A DNA stretch of 64,000 nucleotides from Hirudo medicinalis (lineage: Eukaryota; Annelida; Clitellata; Hirudinida; Hirudinidae): the NCBI GenBank assembly GCA_011800805.1, contig MPNW01000113.1, forward strand, positions 113,570 to 177,569. Direction: 5' to 3'. Positions 51,461 through 64,000 of this stretch are shown here, piece after piece. The stretch's first letter is position 1. Every line of letters begins with the position of its first letter. Under the pieces are notes generated by a model. It had not been told where the DNA came from. It did no database searches and was given only the letters and a program-made list of their open reading frames with translations. Position numbers and translations under genes: made by a program.

Positions 51461-54400
51461 TCAAAGCTGCTTGTAAAAGTGTAAACTTAATAAGTCATCA
51501 AAATGAAGCAAACTCGAGTGAGAGGACACGAGACTCTCCTCGTCAAAATCTTCGGCCACACTCTCCCCCTCCTCGGATGAAAATCTCGTGTCTTCGCCAA
51601 AACTTCTCCGACACGACATGGAAGGAAGTTGTTCTGTAAGTTCTTGCCTAAGTGGAATGAATGCAAATACTCTCTGAACTTACGAAACACAGAAATCGAA
51701 GCAATTTTCCCTTATAACTTTCATCTGTGACTTTCAATCTTTTCATCATTTAAATTGAACTTCTTATATTTTATTCAGTTATTTTGTTCATAAAACAGCA
51801 AAATTCTTACACTGAATTTAATTGCTTAAAAGATAAAGAACAACTCACTTCTTCCTCTGCAGTGATTTTATTTGGTAAGCCAAAGTCTTCACTTGGTCCC
51901 CCGATTCGTTCTCGTGTTCGGCCTTCAGCTCCTCAAATTTCGAATTAATTTTACTTCAAACTCACCTGATATTCTCGTGATTCGAGTACGACTCGCGTCG
52001 TCACCACGATCGGCGACTTGTTCGTTATGCCGAGCATCAATGTTATTCGAAGCAACGACATTAAAGTCCGACCAACCTCCACGGACATCCTCTTGCGACT
52101 CGCTCGAAGCGTGGCGAGTTTGTCCGTGACGTCGATCGTGTCTTTGGTGATTGTTTCGATGTGTCGAAGAGTCGAAACCATTTTCTGCATTTGACTCTCG
52201 ATCAAAAACTGCACGCATCTGGAAAAATTGCACGATTCGGCTTTTCGTCACTAAGCACCTTCATCTCCTCCTGACTTTCGATCGAATGGAATGCAAAGTA
52301 AAACGTTGCCAAAACTATTCTTACGCGCTTTGCCTCGGAACGTGAAGAAAGCTTTCTTGCATGGGGAGGTTCTGCGAGGTCCTGAGGATGCTAGGAGCGA
52401 AGATTATTGCAAGGCCACTCGATGACATCCTGTTGGAATCCTCTTGGAGTGCCACTCTGAAGTTAATGCAAACGTCTTGAAATAAACTCATGAATTTAAA
52501 CCTTCAAGCAATCAAATGAAAGCCCACTTGGCGAGGTGGAAGATGAGTCGTTCGAGCAGGTCGTGGTTGACCTGCGGAAGTCTGTCGACCAGGGAATAAA
52601 GGGCCCTCATTTTCTCTTTCTCGTTTTCAATGTCTGCAGTTTCGATGATATTTCACAGCATTAAACATTTCAAAGAACGATAACATTGGACATTAAATTG
52701 GGCACTCGTCGAGCACACCTCAATCAACAAGACAATGCTTACCTGTAAATCTAATGAAATCTTGATAAAGATCAAAAGTCATGAGAGGTTCAGGCATTTC
52801 TCTAAAGAAGGATTTCAGAACAGCTGTGAGGACATGGATGGGGTAATTTCTGAAGTCAACTGACTGATGATCTGAAGCATTAATGATCAATTACAATGCT
52901 TTGCATAAAATATTCGTAATGCATGAATCATTCATTGTAAATGAAACTTTCATCACCATTGTTGATGTCCTTTATGAGCTGTTTGACAGCAGATGCCATG
53001 CCAGGTTTCCTGTAGAGGCCTTCAGTGTACAATCCGTCCATCTCGATTGCATTCATCAACTTTTCCACCACCGGGTGAACTTTGCATCCACCGGGCGTGT
53101 CTCTTGCGAGTGCTTCCAGAGGAGACCCGACGACCGTTCTGCCCAACTGAGAAAACAATCATCCTCCACATTAATTGAACAATTACATTACAATCGTTGT
53201 TACAATCACTTCACTCGTTCGAAGGATGGAAATGGTTGAATTGTTAAGTTAATAATGAAAGCCTTTCAAAAACAAATCTCTTAAAGTAAGAATCTCTTAA
53301 AGTACATCTTGGTAGTAGTTGATGATAAGAAGAAGCAAAAATTTGTGCTTTGAAAGCAATGAAGACCTCACTCACCCTGCTCGCTACTGCTGCATCATCC
53401 GCTGCTCCTCCACATTTCCCACTGACTTTGGAAAAGCATTTTTTGTGGATAGTCAGTTTGCAGACTGCATGAAATTAAAGATCAATCCTCATCAATGCAT
53501 GTTAATAAACACATCTGACATCAGAACAAACATAAAAAATCAATCATAATTAGAATAACTTGTTTGGCCCCACCTTTGCAGGTGTAACCTTTCTCTAAAA
53601 CCCAAAGTATGGATTGGCAGACCTCGCAGAATGTGGGAATGTTGAATTGAATCAACAGGAAATTGTGGCCGAGATGTTCCTGCAAGTAACAAGTAACTCG
53701 AGCGATCAACAACGCGTGGGTCGTACACTCTAAGACTTACGTTCCTAATGGTGGAGCATCGGCCACAAAATCAGCAACGTCTAACTAACCATGATTGTTT
53801 CCCTCTTTGGTTTTTTAACGAGTTTTCGTGACTTTATTTCGGGCAGTTCTTTTGCCTCCTTCTTCTTGATGAATTCATCGAGGAACCCTCTGAAGGCATT
53901 TATGAAGAACGGCATGCTGTCGTCCGAGCACTTGTTTCTACTTTTGGCTCTCAAGATGTCCTCGATGAGCTTCATAAGCCTCTCGTAGCTGTACACAAAC
54001 TGCATCTCTGTTGTCTGCACATGATTATTTTTCATTAGAAATACTGAGCAACATCAATAACAGATCTCACCATTCAATTCAGGTATTTTTCATATCATTC
54101 CAAACTCAACACATGAGCAGTCTTGCAACAATTTAACAACACCTTTATATATTTTATATTCAAATATTTCTCAACCATTAATAATCACTTTTGAGAAATA
54201 ATTATAAGTAATACAATAAAATCTTTCTTTAAAGCATGCCTACCTTAACCTAAAATAATCTTCCAGACTTTTGCAAGTCTTATACAATGCCACTATTTAG
54301 AGATATCATCTGTAGGTATCTCACCTAGCAAGCTCAATGAAAACAAACAACCACTAAATCTAAACAGAGAGCTATGATGGATACTAATCGGAGAAGCAAC

Positions 54401-57400
54401 AGAATAACTCGATATTAATAACGATTAATAATGATTATGATTAATTTAAAATGTGAATAATGTTATTATAAGCCTATTATATCTCCTCTAATTATTACAA
54501 AGCAGAAAAACCTCTTTGGCTTTTTCCCAAGTGGAAATTTGAGTGATGAGGTTTGTGTGAAACTCTGTCAGGGAGGCCTTGAAGACTTCGTCGTACACGC
54601 TGTCTTTGTTGCCTTGCTGCTTGCTCAGCTGACCCATGTAAATCATCTGCAACATTTGACAGTTAGATCGATCAATCAATCCACGATAAATTCTAGCTAA
54701 GTTGAAATCGTTCAAAAGGACGAGAAACCTTTTGCGATAAGTATTGTTCGAGTTGCTTGAGTTGTTTGAGATTTTCTACTATGAGATCCAGTGGATATTT
54801 CCACTGGGCAGTGCTCGAGCACTTCCAGCTGCTAACGACCGGTCGCTGATTCGACAACTTCTTGATTGACGACTTTTTATGACTCTTGCTCAACTTTTGC
54901 TGCTCTTCTTTGGCCTTAATAAGCTTTCTCGTCTCTGACAACGAGTGATAAAAAAAACTGAATGATAAGAAGCATTGCAGCTAAATATAACTAATAAATA
55001 TAAACGATTCTATCACTTGTTGAACTGCAGTAGTTGATGGCATTGTTAAAAATAATCCTAATGCGATCGAAGCGGACGCAAATCCGATAACATCGACCGA
55101 CCTGAGACTTCCTCTCTGGCAGTTTCATCGTTTTCAATGGATATTGTCCTCACTTCAACACCTTCATGCTGTGGAGAATGATGAGCGACTGCATCGATGT
55201 TTTAAAAGCAACATTCGAGACCCACCTCGTCGCTGGTCACGAGGTCGTCGCTGAACACTTCTTCGACTGCAAGAGGAGCTTTTACTTCCTTCTCCATGAA
55301 AGCCTCAAACTTGCACTTGGAATCCAATTTGTTTCCAGGAAATAATTTCTCGCTGAGAAATACTTTCTTAACCTCAATCTGTTATTAGAAAATGGACAAA
55401 ACTCGACTCGTTTTCGTGTCCGATCGTCATTGCGAGAATCTCGTCGCTCACCTCGACATCCTCCGGTCCGGCCTGAGATGAAACTGAGTGCGACCTGCAA
55501 ATTAAAATCAAGTTTGTTTGTTCAATGCACTCGCCATCTACTATAATTAATTATATTATTTATTTAATTATATTAATATAAATTATTAATTTATAATCTC
55601 AAAGGCAATGAAGAAATAAATGAAGAAATGGTTAACTGGCATTTTAACTATTCTTAAGCAGGTTTAAAAAGGAAGGAACTCAGAATAACAAACACAAACA
55701 TTTGGGGTCAGTCTTAAGCAAGCACATGTTTCTACTATTAGACTGACCCTGGTAATGGACCATAACATTATGGAACAAATGGAAAATAATTTCTCAGTTA
55801 ATCAAGAGAGGTCAGTTAAAAGAAGCCCAATTTGGTAAAAATAAACAAGATTGAATAATGTTACTTGATAAATGAACAAAAAAACAACAACAAACTCTGA
55901 CTTGAGTCTTGGGTGAGGTGAGAGTGGAGTTTCAGCATCAAAGACATCATTGGACGGAGGACCACTAGGGGGCGGAACATCCACATCCAATGAAGACTCT
56001 CCTCTTCCGTGATATCTGACAAAAAAAATCGTAATTGATTCATCTGCAAAAAATTAAATTTCTATTTCAACAAACTTGTGCAGAGATATCAGGCCACTTG
56101 CGACCACTTCTCCTTTGAAGGTGTCAGTATTGTCAATAAAAATTTCTCTGACAAATAATCAATTTATTGATGTTCAACTTGACTGGAGAAATTGAAATGA
56201 TGACAAACCTGGCTGTTGCAGGTTGTGCTTTTTCTTCAATGGAAATATCTCCTCGCATCCTCGGTCGTCTCGATTCGCAGGCAACTTGTCCGACGTCGAA
56301 TGTCGTCCCAAAAGACGCCCCCCTCTCGTGACGTTCCGATCCGTGCGCAGGAGATTTACTTTCGACGTCGCCAAACGATTCCGAGTCGTGACGATCGATC
56401 GGTCGAACTCCTTCCCTTTCTGCCGGCAAGACGATCTTCCCCTCTTCGAGAGCAGAGGATCTGTGGGTCAAACACTATACTTAACAATGTTGCGTCGCAA
56501 GATCGTTTTCACGACGTCGTCAGTACTTGCGATCGGCCAGATACGTCCTGGCATGTCTTTGAAGGTAGATGCACCTCCTCCTCAGATGTTTGTAAGCACT
56601 TTGTATCTTACAATTCCTATACCATGACTGGATTCGCACACAGGAAGTTTTTATTTGAAAATATTTCTTCCTCTTCAAGAAGCATCTGACGTGACTCTGC
56701 AATAAAGAAACAAGTGCAAGGCGAACGAAACGAACTCCGACGACATGAAGAAGTCACCTGAATGAGAACCGCTGCTGCCTTCATCTTCAGGAAGTTCCTC
56801 CTTTTCAGTCGCGTCTTCACCCAGTTCTGGATGATGATGATCCTCAGCAGCAGGGCTTCGTGCAGTTTCTCTTCCAAATATAATTTCTCAATCTCTCTCA
56901 GGAACACCTTGCATTGGTAAAAGTGGATTTGTAATACTCAGGCATCATATAATTTATTTAGTTTCTTATTGCTATGGGTTTTATCATATTATTATTTTTT
57001 TTTTATTATTATCATTATTACTATCATTATCATTATTATTATTGCAACATCGTTATGTGCTTCACTAATGCTATATACATGACATTCAAATATAACGGCA
57101 GCTCATGCACATGTGCTTGTGACTGACAACTCACCTTCGATTCTCCCAGCTGAAAGTTGTTCTTATTAATGCTCAGTTCATCGAGGTAATCCCCAATGTC
57201 GTTCTTGGTGCTTTGCTTTCCAAGAGGCAACAAAGGATGAAAGTGAAGCACAAAGTCCTACAAATGTGTAAGAACAGTGAAAATGTGTTCAAAATGGATG
57301 ACAACAAGACTGTTGAGACCTCAAACGATTGTCTGAAATTGTAGCCAGACTGTCTTATCTTGACTGTAGCCAACATCCCGGTGTATCGCAGTTGACTTCC

Positions 57401-60400
57401 AACCAGCTCCTCATCAAATATTTTTGCTGCCTGATGAATAGAAAATTACAAAAACTTTTCGACGAGCGAGAAGCAAAAGACCGATTACTTTATCGTTGTT
57501 TGATTTAATGCATCTTATGAAGGAGGGCATGGCTTGGTTGAGGGTTTCAGTCAATTGCAGCAGGGACACCTGGCAGGAACAAAGCGATGATTTTACAAGC
57601 ACAGAAGAACGTCTCTAACGCATTCGTCATCTCACATGAAACTGAGCACTGATGCTCGGAGGTTTGGTTTTTGATTTGCGAGACCCCGGTGGAGTTCTTT
57701 TGAGCATCAAGTCCTTCCTGCCGTTACATGCCGTCTACAACGACAAAAACAATAACAGCAATGGTAATAATAACAAGATCAACAATAATAACATCGACAC
57801 ACTTATATCACAAAAACAAACAAACTTGGAACTGCTTTAATCTCACTCTGGTTTGCAGACTTTTCCTAAAAAATCATTAGAGTATAAATTTAAACTGCCA
57901 AACAGGTTTAAAAGAGGATTCAGAGTAAGCACGCTCATAAGCAAGCTACATGCAGTTCCATGCAAACAATCTCCATGCACAGTTCAAAAGTTCAAACCCA
58001 CCGATCTTGTGCACAGAAATGCTGCTCGATCCCAGAACCAACCGTTTCGACGAGGGACAAAGAATGCTTGATGGGCGGGTGGCTCGGCCTTTTCCTCGGA
58101 CTGCGAGTTTCGGACGAATAAACGACGCGGAATAAACAAAACGAAGAACTCACGAGATAACCGAATTTTGAGCAGTGAAACTTGAAATATAACTCGAACG
58201 GTCATGCTTTCCAAGCAGCAAAAAATCGAACAACTCGGCAATGAAATGCGTACGACTTTTGTACTCGAGCAGTCGAGAGCACGAAAATTCACCTCAAAAC
58301 GTATGGCTTTATCTGAGATATTCTGTACTTGCCTGCTTGAGTTGAAAGATTCATTCTGAATGCAATGATTGACATCAAAGAAGCAATAAAAAACAAACAG
58401 TTGCTGGAATTCTTCTTGTGTCGTCTGCCGGCATCGACGAACGCGTAACAGGCCTTGAAAAAAATCCTCACCATGGACCACCTCATGAGAGCAATGGGAT
58501 CCTGACCTTCAGAATGAATTGAGGTCAAATCATCATCCCAACATTTAAGCATTATGTTAACCAATTCACCACAACTCTTACAATTTTGCATGAAATGCAG
58601 AGATGGTGAAGTTTGAATATTTTAATTACACGAGGCTTAATTATAATTTCTACTGTCTTCGAGGCACCGCAATGCAAACGTATAAGTATATATCAGTATG
58701 TATAAGTATATATCAGTATGTATAAGTATATATCAGTATGTATAAGTATATATCAGTATGTATAAGTATATATCAGTATGTATAAGTATATATCAGTATG
58801 TATAAGTATATACATTTTTTTTATTTTATTTAGAATTCGTTTATTTCAAAACTCCGAACGAAGAACCCAAAAAACACAAAAAAATTTACAAATTCACGGC
58901 GTATCTCAAGGGAATATAATTCCGTCCAGGGGATAACCGTTGTTGTTATTATAACCGTTGTTGTTATTATAACCGTTGTTGTTATTATAACCGTTGTTGT
59001 TATTATAAACGGTTACAAAATGACATTATTACGACGACCTGTTTGAAAGAGTCTTTACATAATTGATAAACTGAGAGTGAGAATCAATGTAAGTATATAA
59101 GTATGTTAAAGTATATATAAGTACTTATAACAGTATAACGGCTCAATATTTTCATTTAAACATGTTTTGTTAAAATATTTTGTTAACCGGTCGGTTATTA
59201 AAAACTACAAATGTAGATTTAGTGACAAAGTTTTTTCGTACTTAAAACAGTGCAAGCATATAACTGAGCAAGCTGTCTCCTCCAAATGGCGAGCTTATTT
59301 TAACAAAACATGATTAAATGAAAGTATGTATAAGTATATATAAGTATGATTAAGTATATATAAGTGTTCATAAATATATATATAAGTATGCATAAATACA
59401 TATAAGTATATATCAATGCATAAATAATCATGTTGACTTACATATTTCCCACAGGGGAGGGAATATCAATGATTCAAAATGAATGCAATGAGTGCTGATC
59501 ACTTTAGAAAGCTCGCTAATGACAACCTTAAATTTAAATTGCAAAAGTTCTGCTGACACGATGCCGACGCATCGTCGCACGATCTGTTAATGATCACGAT
59601 CGCAAGGATCGAGGAAGCTGCACACTCATGTTAAAGCACATTCATGTTAAAGCACAATATTCCACGACGACCTACCAATGAGCTCCTTGATGAAACTCAT
59701 CTTGCTGCTTTTGAACAACATCAAAATGTCGTTTCGCATGAGGTCGATGTTCTTCTCCCTGAAGTCCTGGGGTTATTAATATAAAAGACATTAATATAAA
59801 AGACAATATTATACTAAGATAAATATAGTCCCAATAATAATAATACTTAATATAATACTGATAATATTAGCAATCATTTTAGTGTAATCATGTCATTACC
59901 ATTACAAAAAGCATGACTTCCTCACTCTCATAACATTCAATTATTACATCATCAGACTCCTTATTAATTAGTCAAATCATCATTATCACTCAGCTCATTA
60001 CATTCAATCAAGCAGCCAACCTGAATAGAATACTTCACTTTCCCAGCATAATGCACGATTCCAAAGGCACTTTGCTTCATTTGAGGCACTTCATAATAAG
60101 GACTGTTTTGATGGTTGCTATGGAACTTCGACAATAACGTCTCGTTGGTGGCTCCTGGGAAGCTGGAACGAACGGTGAACGAGTGAATGTCGAGTTCCAG
60201 GACGACCAACAACCATGAAACCAACTTGGACTCCTCGTCGAGCAAGTGCAAGAGACCCGACGGTTTCTTGCTGAACAGTTCGAGACATCCCGTGTTGTCG
60301 ATGAATTCTATGTTTTCCCACAAGATTCCTTCCCTGGTGTACTCCTCCTGCTCCAACTTGAAAATATGTTGGTTGAAGTAATAGTGAAGATTTTCATTTG

Positions 60401-63400
60401 CATAATTTATGCAAAACTGCTCAAAGCTGTTGTCATGGAAATCCTCGAACCCAAAAATATCCAGGATACCAATGCAGTTTCCCTAATGAGTTAAAAGGAG
60501 AGAATAATTAATTAAGAAACGTCCGAAAAGTGCATGCGAGCATAGATTGCATCACCTGACTCCTTCTTTCACTGTGTTTTGAGAGCAAGAGGGTATTGAT
60601 TTTATAAACAATCCAATCAAACAAGGCACTGTACAAACATTTTGCAGTCGAATTTCGGGTAGAAATAGCCTGTTTAAGAACATTGCAAAATTTAAATAAA
60701 ATTGGAATTTCGACATCAACGACTCACCTCCTCCATTTTGTTGCTCATGACTACAACCTCTCCACCTGCCTGTGTCCTTCTTTTTGTCAAAGCATCCAAC
60801 AATGTTGTCTCTGAAACCTTGAAGACATTCAAATTAACTAAGGTAAATGGCACGTCATCGGAAATTTAATTATCGACGTCAACTCGCACCGACGCGAACG
60901 ATCCGACGATGCACGCATCAAACGATCCGACGATGCACGCATAGAACGATCCGACGATGCACGCATCGAACGATCGCGACCCGCACGTTAGCAAATCAAC
61001 AATAACCAGTTACATGTCAACTTGCACTTTCAAAAAGTGGAAAAACCTTAAGAAGCTGTGACACTATTGAAACTTCTTCCACATTCTTCACAGCAACACA
61101 TTCATCATGGTGACCTAACTCTGCTCTCTTCAAAAGTGAATTATGGATTTGAAAAAAAATTTTTTATCACAATGCTAACATTGATAACAGTTTAAATGTC
61201 CTAACCTTTCTAAAGCCAATGTTTCCAAGATGCAGGATGGCACTCAAAACCACAAAGAGTCTGAAGCAAGTAAAGGAAGTTTAAGTGTCACTTAGTTGCA
61301 ATCATAATTAGCAACCAACCTGCTCTGTACATCACTTGAGAACCCAACAGCATCCATGGCATTTTTCAACCTGTGAAATTCCTGAGCCTCGAGGTCATTC
61401 GACTGGATGCAATTCCTTTCATCCTTTCACCAATCATTGCACAATCATTATGAAGTGTCTTTCTTTAGAAAGATTATTATGATTCCATACAAAATCTCAA
61501 TATCCCTGGTAGAATAAGCTAGGCACAACAACAAATCCCTCAAAGATATATTTTAATTTTAGTTAATTTATATTTGTATAGCATCATATGCATCAGAGAG
61601 GATTTTTTGGTAGCAGTGTAAGCTGGGTTGTGAATACGACACATCGTGACTCCTGCCATTAATGCCAGGAACAAGAAGGCAACCCTCTGAGCTAACTTCT
61701 CATTAGGAATAATAGAAATGTAGCTTGGCCATTGTGCGATTACGACGTTGACGTACGTACATGCACACACATGTGTACCTACCCACATACATACATGTAT
61801 GCACACACATATGTACCTACCCACATACATACATGTATGCACACACATATGTACCTACCCACATACATACATGTATGCACACACATATGTACCTACCCAC
61901 ATACATACATGTATGCACACACATATGTACCTACCTACATACATACTTATGCAACTTTACTTTTAGAGAGGATGCAATGATATCAATTCATTCGACTTCA
62001 GATGCAATTAAAAATAGACTCCATCTATTTTGAATAATTTTGATGACTAACAGGTGCAACAAGCAACTGAGCAAATCAATCAAGTTACAAGATGGCCATT
62101 ATTTAAATTAAATAAAAACGTTCGTAAAATAATAATTCCAATAATTTTTCAATGTCGTTGGCACCGACAACGTCGAGCAGTCACAAGCCTTACTCACGGT
62201 CGGTAACGACCACGGGAGTAGGCAGGAGTTACGAAAACGACAAAGATCCGATTTTAAAACATACTATTAAGCACCATAACGAAGTCACTTTTTAAGTGAA
62301 GTTAATTCAAGTAGCTTTGAATTGAAGGTCTCAGCACAGTTGGAGACAACAAAGCAGACCACCAGAAGCAAAAAATAACAAAAGAAAATTGATCAACTTA
62401 CATGGTTCAAATAAAAATAGTCTGCAACTTTTGTAAGATGCAAAGCAACCTTTTCAGAGTCACTTGCACCAGCTATTAAATAGTAGAAAACATGGTAATT
62501 CCTGAAATAAATAGCAGCAAATGTGTAACACCCGCGAACAAAAAAATGAGCCTTCTTGGATCGAACCTCTCGCAGGCAGCTTGAGAAACAATCCGAGATT
62601 TTTCCAAAAGGTATTTTTCCACTGTGGCCCTAAAAGATTTGAAGTCACCATTACGTGACAATGCAAGACACGCAATCGTCGTTTACTTTCGTGCCGGCCG
62701 AAACCATCTAAGAACTAATCCTTTAATTTGCATGCCATTTTGTGGCTTTCACTTATTTATTACATACAAATTCACTCACCCATAAACAGTACCATCTTCT
62801 CTATAAGAAACTTGAACGAACTTCCCAAACCTGCTTGAATTGTTGTTGTGCACTGTTTTTGCATTCCCAAATGCCTGCACATCAAAACATCAGAATCCCT
62901 TTATCATATTTAAATTGCAACAATTATAGACATATAATGTCAAAAACAAGTAGAAAAATATCAAATGTTTGGTCAAAACTATGACCACCTAAACGTTAAC
63001 TTATTTATGATTATGAAAACAATGACAGATCTCTGAATGGTGTTTCACCGATGTTGCTTAATGAAACTTAATAATCAAATAAAATAGATTTCATGCAGAT
63101 AGAGATTTCAAATGTAACCGAATCTTGCGGCCGACGAGTTCGGCAAAATAATGTCGTGCGATTATTAAGTAACTGCATGCGGAAAAATAAATGCCCGACA
63201 TTTAAAATGTGTTTAGGAAAATCATTGATTCGTAGGAGAACAAACAAGTTCATTATTTTAATTTTAGCCACCAAATGACATCAATTAAACCAGCAGATAT
63301 TGATGGATTAAAATCTATCAGTTTGAAAATACCTCAAGAACAGGACCAACTCCAGCAATGTGCTTTTCAATGCCATTGCTATAAAAATTCCTCTGACTCA

Positions 63401-64000
63401 AGGCAGACAAGTGATGAAGAAGAAAGTTGGCATTCTCGGTTTTTCCTGAACCCGATTCTCCTGATATAACAATGCACTGATTCTTCTTATTGGTCACCAT
63501 GTTGTGATAAGCTGCATCCGCAATTGCAAATATGTGGGGGGGAAGATCGCTCAATCTTTTATTTTGGTACATTTCCACAAACTTTGGATTGTAAATTGGA
63601 AAGTAATAAAATGGATTTATTGATATCAGAATTGAACCAATGTATGTATAAATGGAATTATTTTCAAAGCGTTTCTTCAAATTATCAAGCAAAGTGCTTT
63701 CATTGAGCTCAGGCAGATTGCACAAGTCTGGATAATCTTTTGCACGCCGTTTGGTCATCAATCCAGTCAGATATTTCCCTGATCCTTCAGCATATGTAAT
63801 TCCAAAATTGGGCAAGCCTAACTTTCCCTGTAATTTTCGTCTCAAAACCAATTTGTAATGAGAAGGCATAGAAACATTGCTTTGTAGGGCAAATGGCCAC
63901 AATCTTTGAACAATAAGTGGGGATTCATCTTCATGAAGAGCCCTTTCCTTACATGACATTCCATCAGTAAACAGAACTTCTACAATTTCAAGGTTTGACA
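51461..64000 (-). CDS. MYO9: class IX unconventional myosin with RhoGAP domain (5' partial)
   Basis: An actin motor that carries a Rho-inactivating domain. Motor exons, in minus-strand order: 63333-64000, 62780-62874, 62567-62629, 62402-62501, 61320-61423, 61206-61260, 61047-61127, 60728-60817, 60556-60669, 60226-60482, 60021-60162, 59676-59766 and 58399-58506. Further exons lie at about 58020-58110, 57630-57740, 57480-57570, 57320-57428 and 57134-57259. The P-loop is [11 protein letters not shown], switch [10 protein letters not shown] and switch [18 protein letters not shown] and [15 protein letters not shown] continue the motor. The IQ neck spans about 56.5-56.9 kb. The tail has Ser/Arg-rich and coiled exons (54.5-56.4 kb) and a C1 zinc finger at 53.38-53.68 kb ([19 protein letters not shown], then [12 protein letters not shown]). 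The RhoGAP domain is at 52.3-53.15 kb ([12 protein letters not shown] with the Arg finger; [20 protein letters not shown]). The stop is at 51461. The RA-domain N-terminus is outside the window. Confidence 0.93.
58681..58811. repeat. 20 bp minisatellite, about 6.5 copies
   Basis: Perfect copies of TATAAGTATATATCAGTATG in the 1.17 kb Myo9 intron. Looser TATAAGTAT-type repeats recur at about 59090-59420 in the same intron. Confidence 0.98.
58935..59006. repeat. 18 bp minisatellite, 4 copies
   Basis: Four copies of AACCGTTGTTGTTATTAT in the same Myo9 intron as the 20 bp repeat. The Gln/Asn-coding look in some frames is incidental. Confidence 0.97.
60893..60980. repeat. 24 bp CpG-rich minisatellite, about 3.5 copies
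   Basis: Unit AACGATCCGACGATGCACGC plus ATCR, in the Myo9 intron between the exons ending at 61047 and starting at 60817. It is markedly richer in CG dinucleotides than the surrounding intron. Confidence 0.95.
61757..61945. repeat. 38 bp minisatellite, about 5 copies
   Basis: Unit GCACACACATATGTACCTAC plus CCACATACATACATGTAT, with ACATACAT and ATGTATG complementary arms. It is in a Myo9 intron and gives spurious His/Tyr/Thr-rich frames in all three phases. Confidence 0.97.

Noticed and set aside
51925..52251. Alternative minus-strand frame rich in Arg and His in the Myo9 tail
   Set aside because: The overlapping frame ([14 protein letters not shown] and onward) continues the RhoGAP-adjacent coiled region in the right phase; this one is a shadow.
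60164..60225. Myosin motor segment between DEESK and FPGATNE as coding
   Set aside because: It is open, but splicing out 62 bases (GTTGGT to CCAG) restores the conserved DEESNFPGATN myosin sequence.
61732..62033. Long plus-strand frames rich in His, Tyr and Thr
   Set aside because: They are translations of a 38 bp tandem repeat inside a Myo9 intron, open in all three phases by composition.

Overview
This is nuclear DNA from a metazoan, most likely an invertebrate. It is AT-rich and holds animal-specific multi-exon genes with GT-AG introns that run from about 50 bp to more than 2.5 kb, with many decayed transposable elements between and inside them. I cannot fix the phylum. The protein set (MASK, a SORBS/CAP adaptor, class IX myosin, cathepsin D, a branched-chain aminotransferase) is general to animals, and the mariner, Tc3, MULE, Penelope-like and LINE relics do not narrow it further.

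Layout, left to right. Positions 1-3.6 kb are a transposon graveyard: the 3' end of a DD34D mariner, a 1.08 kb Tc1/Tc3 relic with worn inverted repeats, and a 1.78 kb Tc3-like element with clear TIRs and an unexplained GC-rich insert. From 3.9-8.9 kb (+) lies a complete cathepsin D gene in nine exons; its longest intron carries an antisense CR1-like LINE 3' end and an antisense R2-like reverse transcriptase fragment. From 10.0-15.75 kb (-) lies a BCAT1/BCAT2-type aminotransferase, whose start codon is five bases from the 3' tail of a LINE copy. From 15.8-26.1 kb there is no host gene I can see. This stretch holds a LINE ORF1 relic, a MULE transposase relic and two head-to-tail RNase H-bearing LINE copies.

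From 26.9-40.7 kb (+) is a complete MASK/ANKHD1 gene: two ankyrin-repeat blocks, a glutamine-rich linker and a KH domain. It has a GC-AG intron and one unresolved exon junction with an in-frame stop. From 41.8-44.3 kb (-) are exons of a gene I do not recognise, interrupted by a Penelope-like RT fragment. From 45.6-49.35 kb (+) is a SORBS (CAP/vinexin/ponsin) adaptor with three C-terminal SH3 domains. From 51.5 kb to the right edge (-) is a class IX myosin (motor, IQ region, C1, RhoGAP) whose 5' end lies outside the window.

The host genes are unrelated housekeeping, signalling and cytoskeletal loci and do not form an operon or pathway, although SORBS and Myo9 both serve actin and adhesion biology. 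I found no CRISPR array, no convincing functional tRNA or rRNA gene, and no clear candidate for a wholly new system. The most interesting leftovers are the unidentified minus-strand gene, a short repeat family with a covarying hairpin, the LINE-to-BCAT junction, and the GC-rich segment inside the Tc3-like element.
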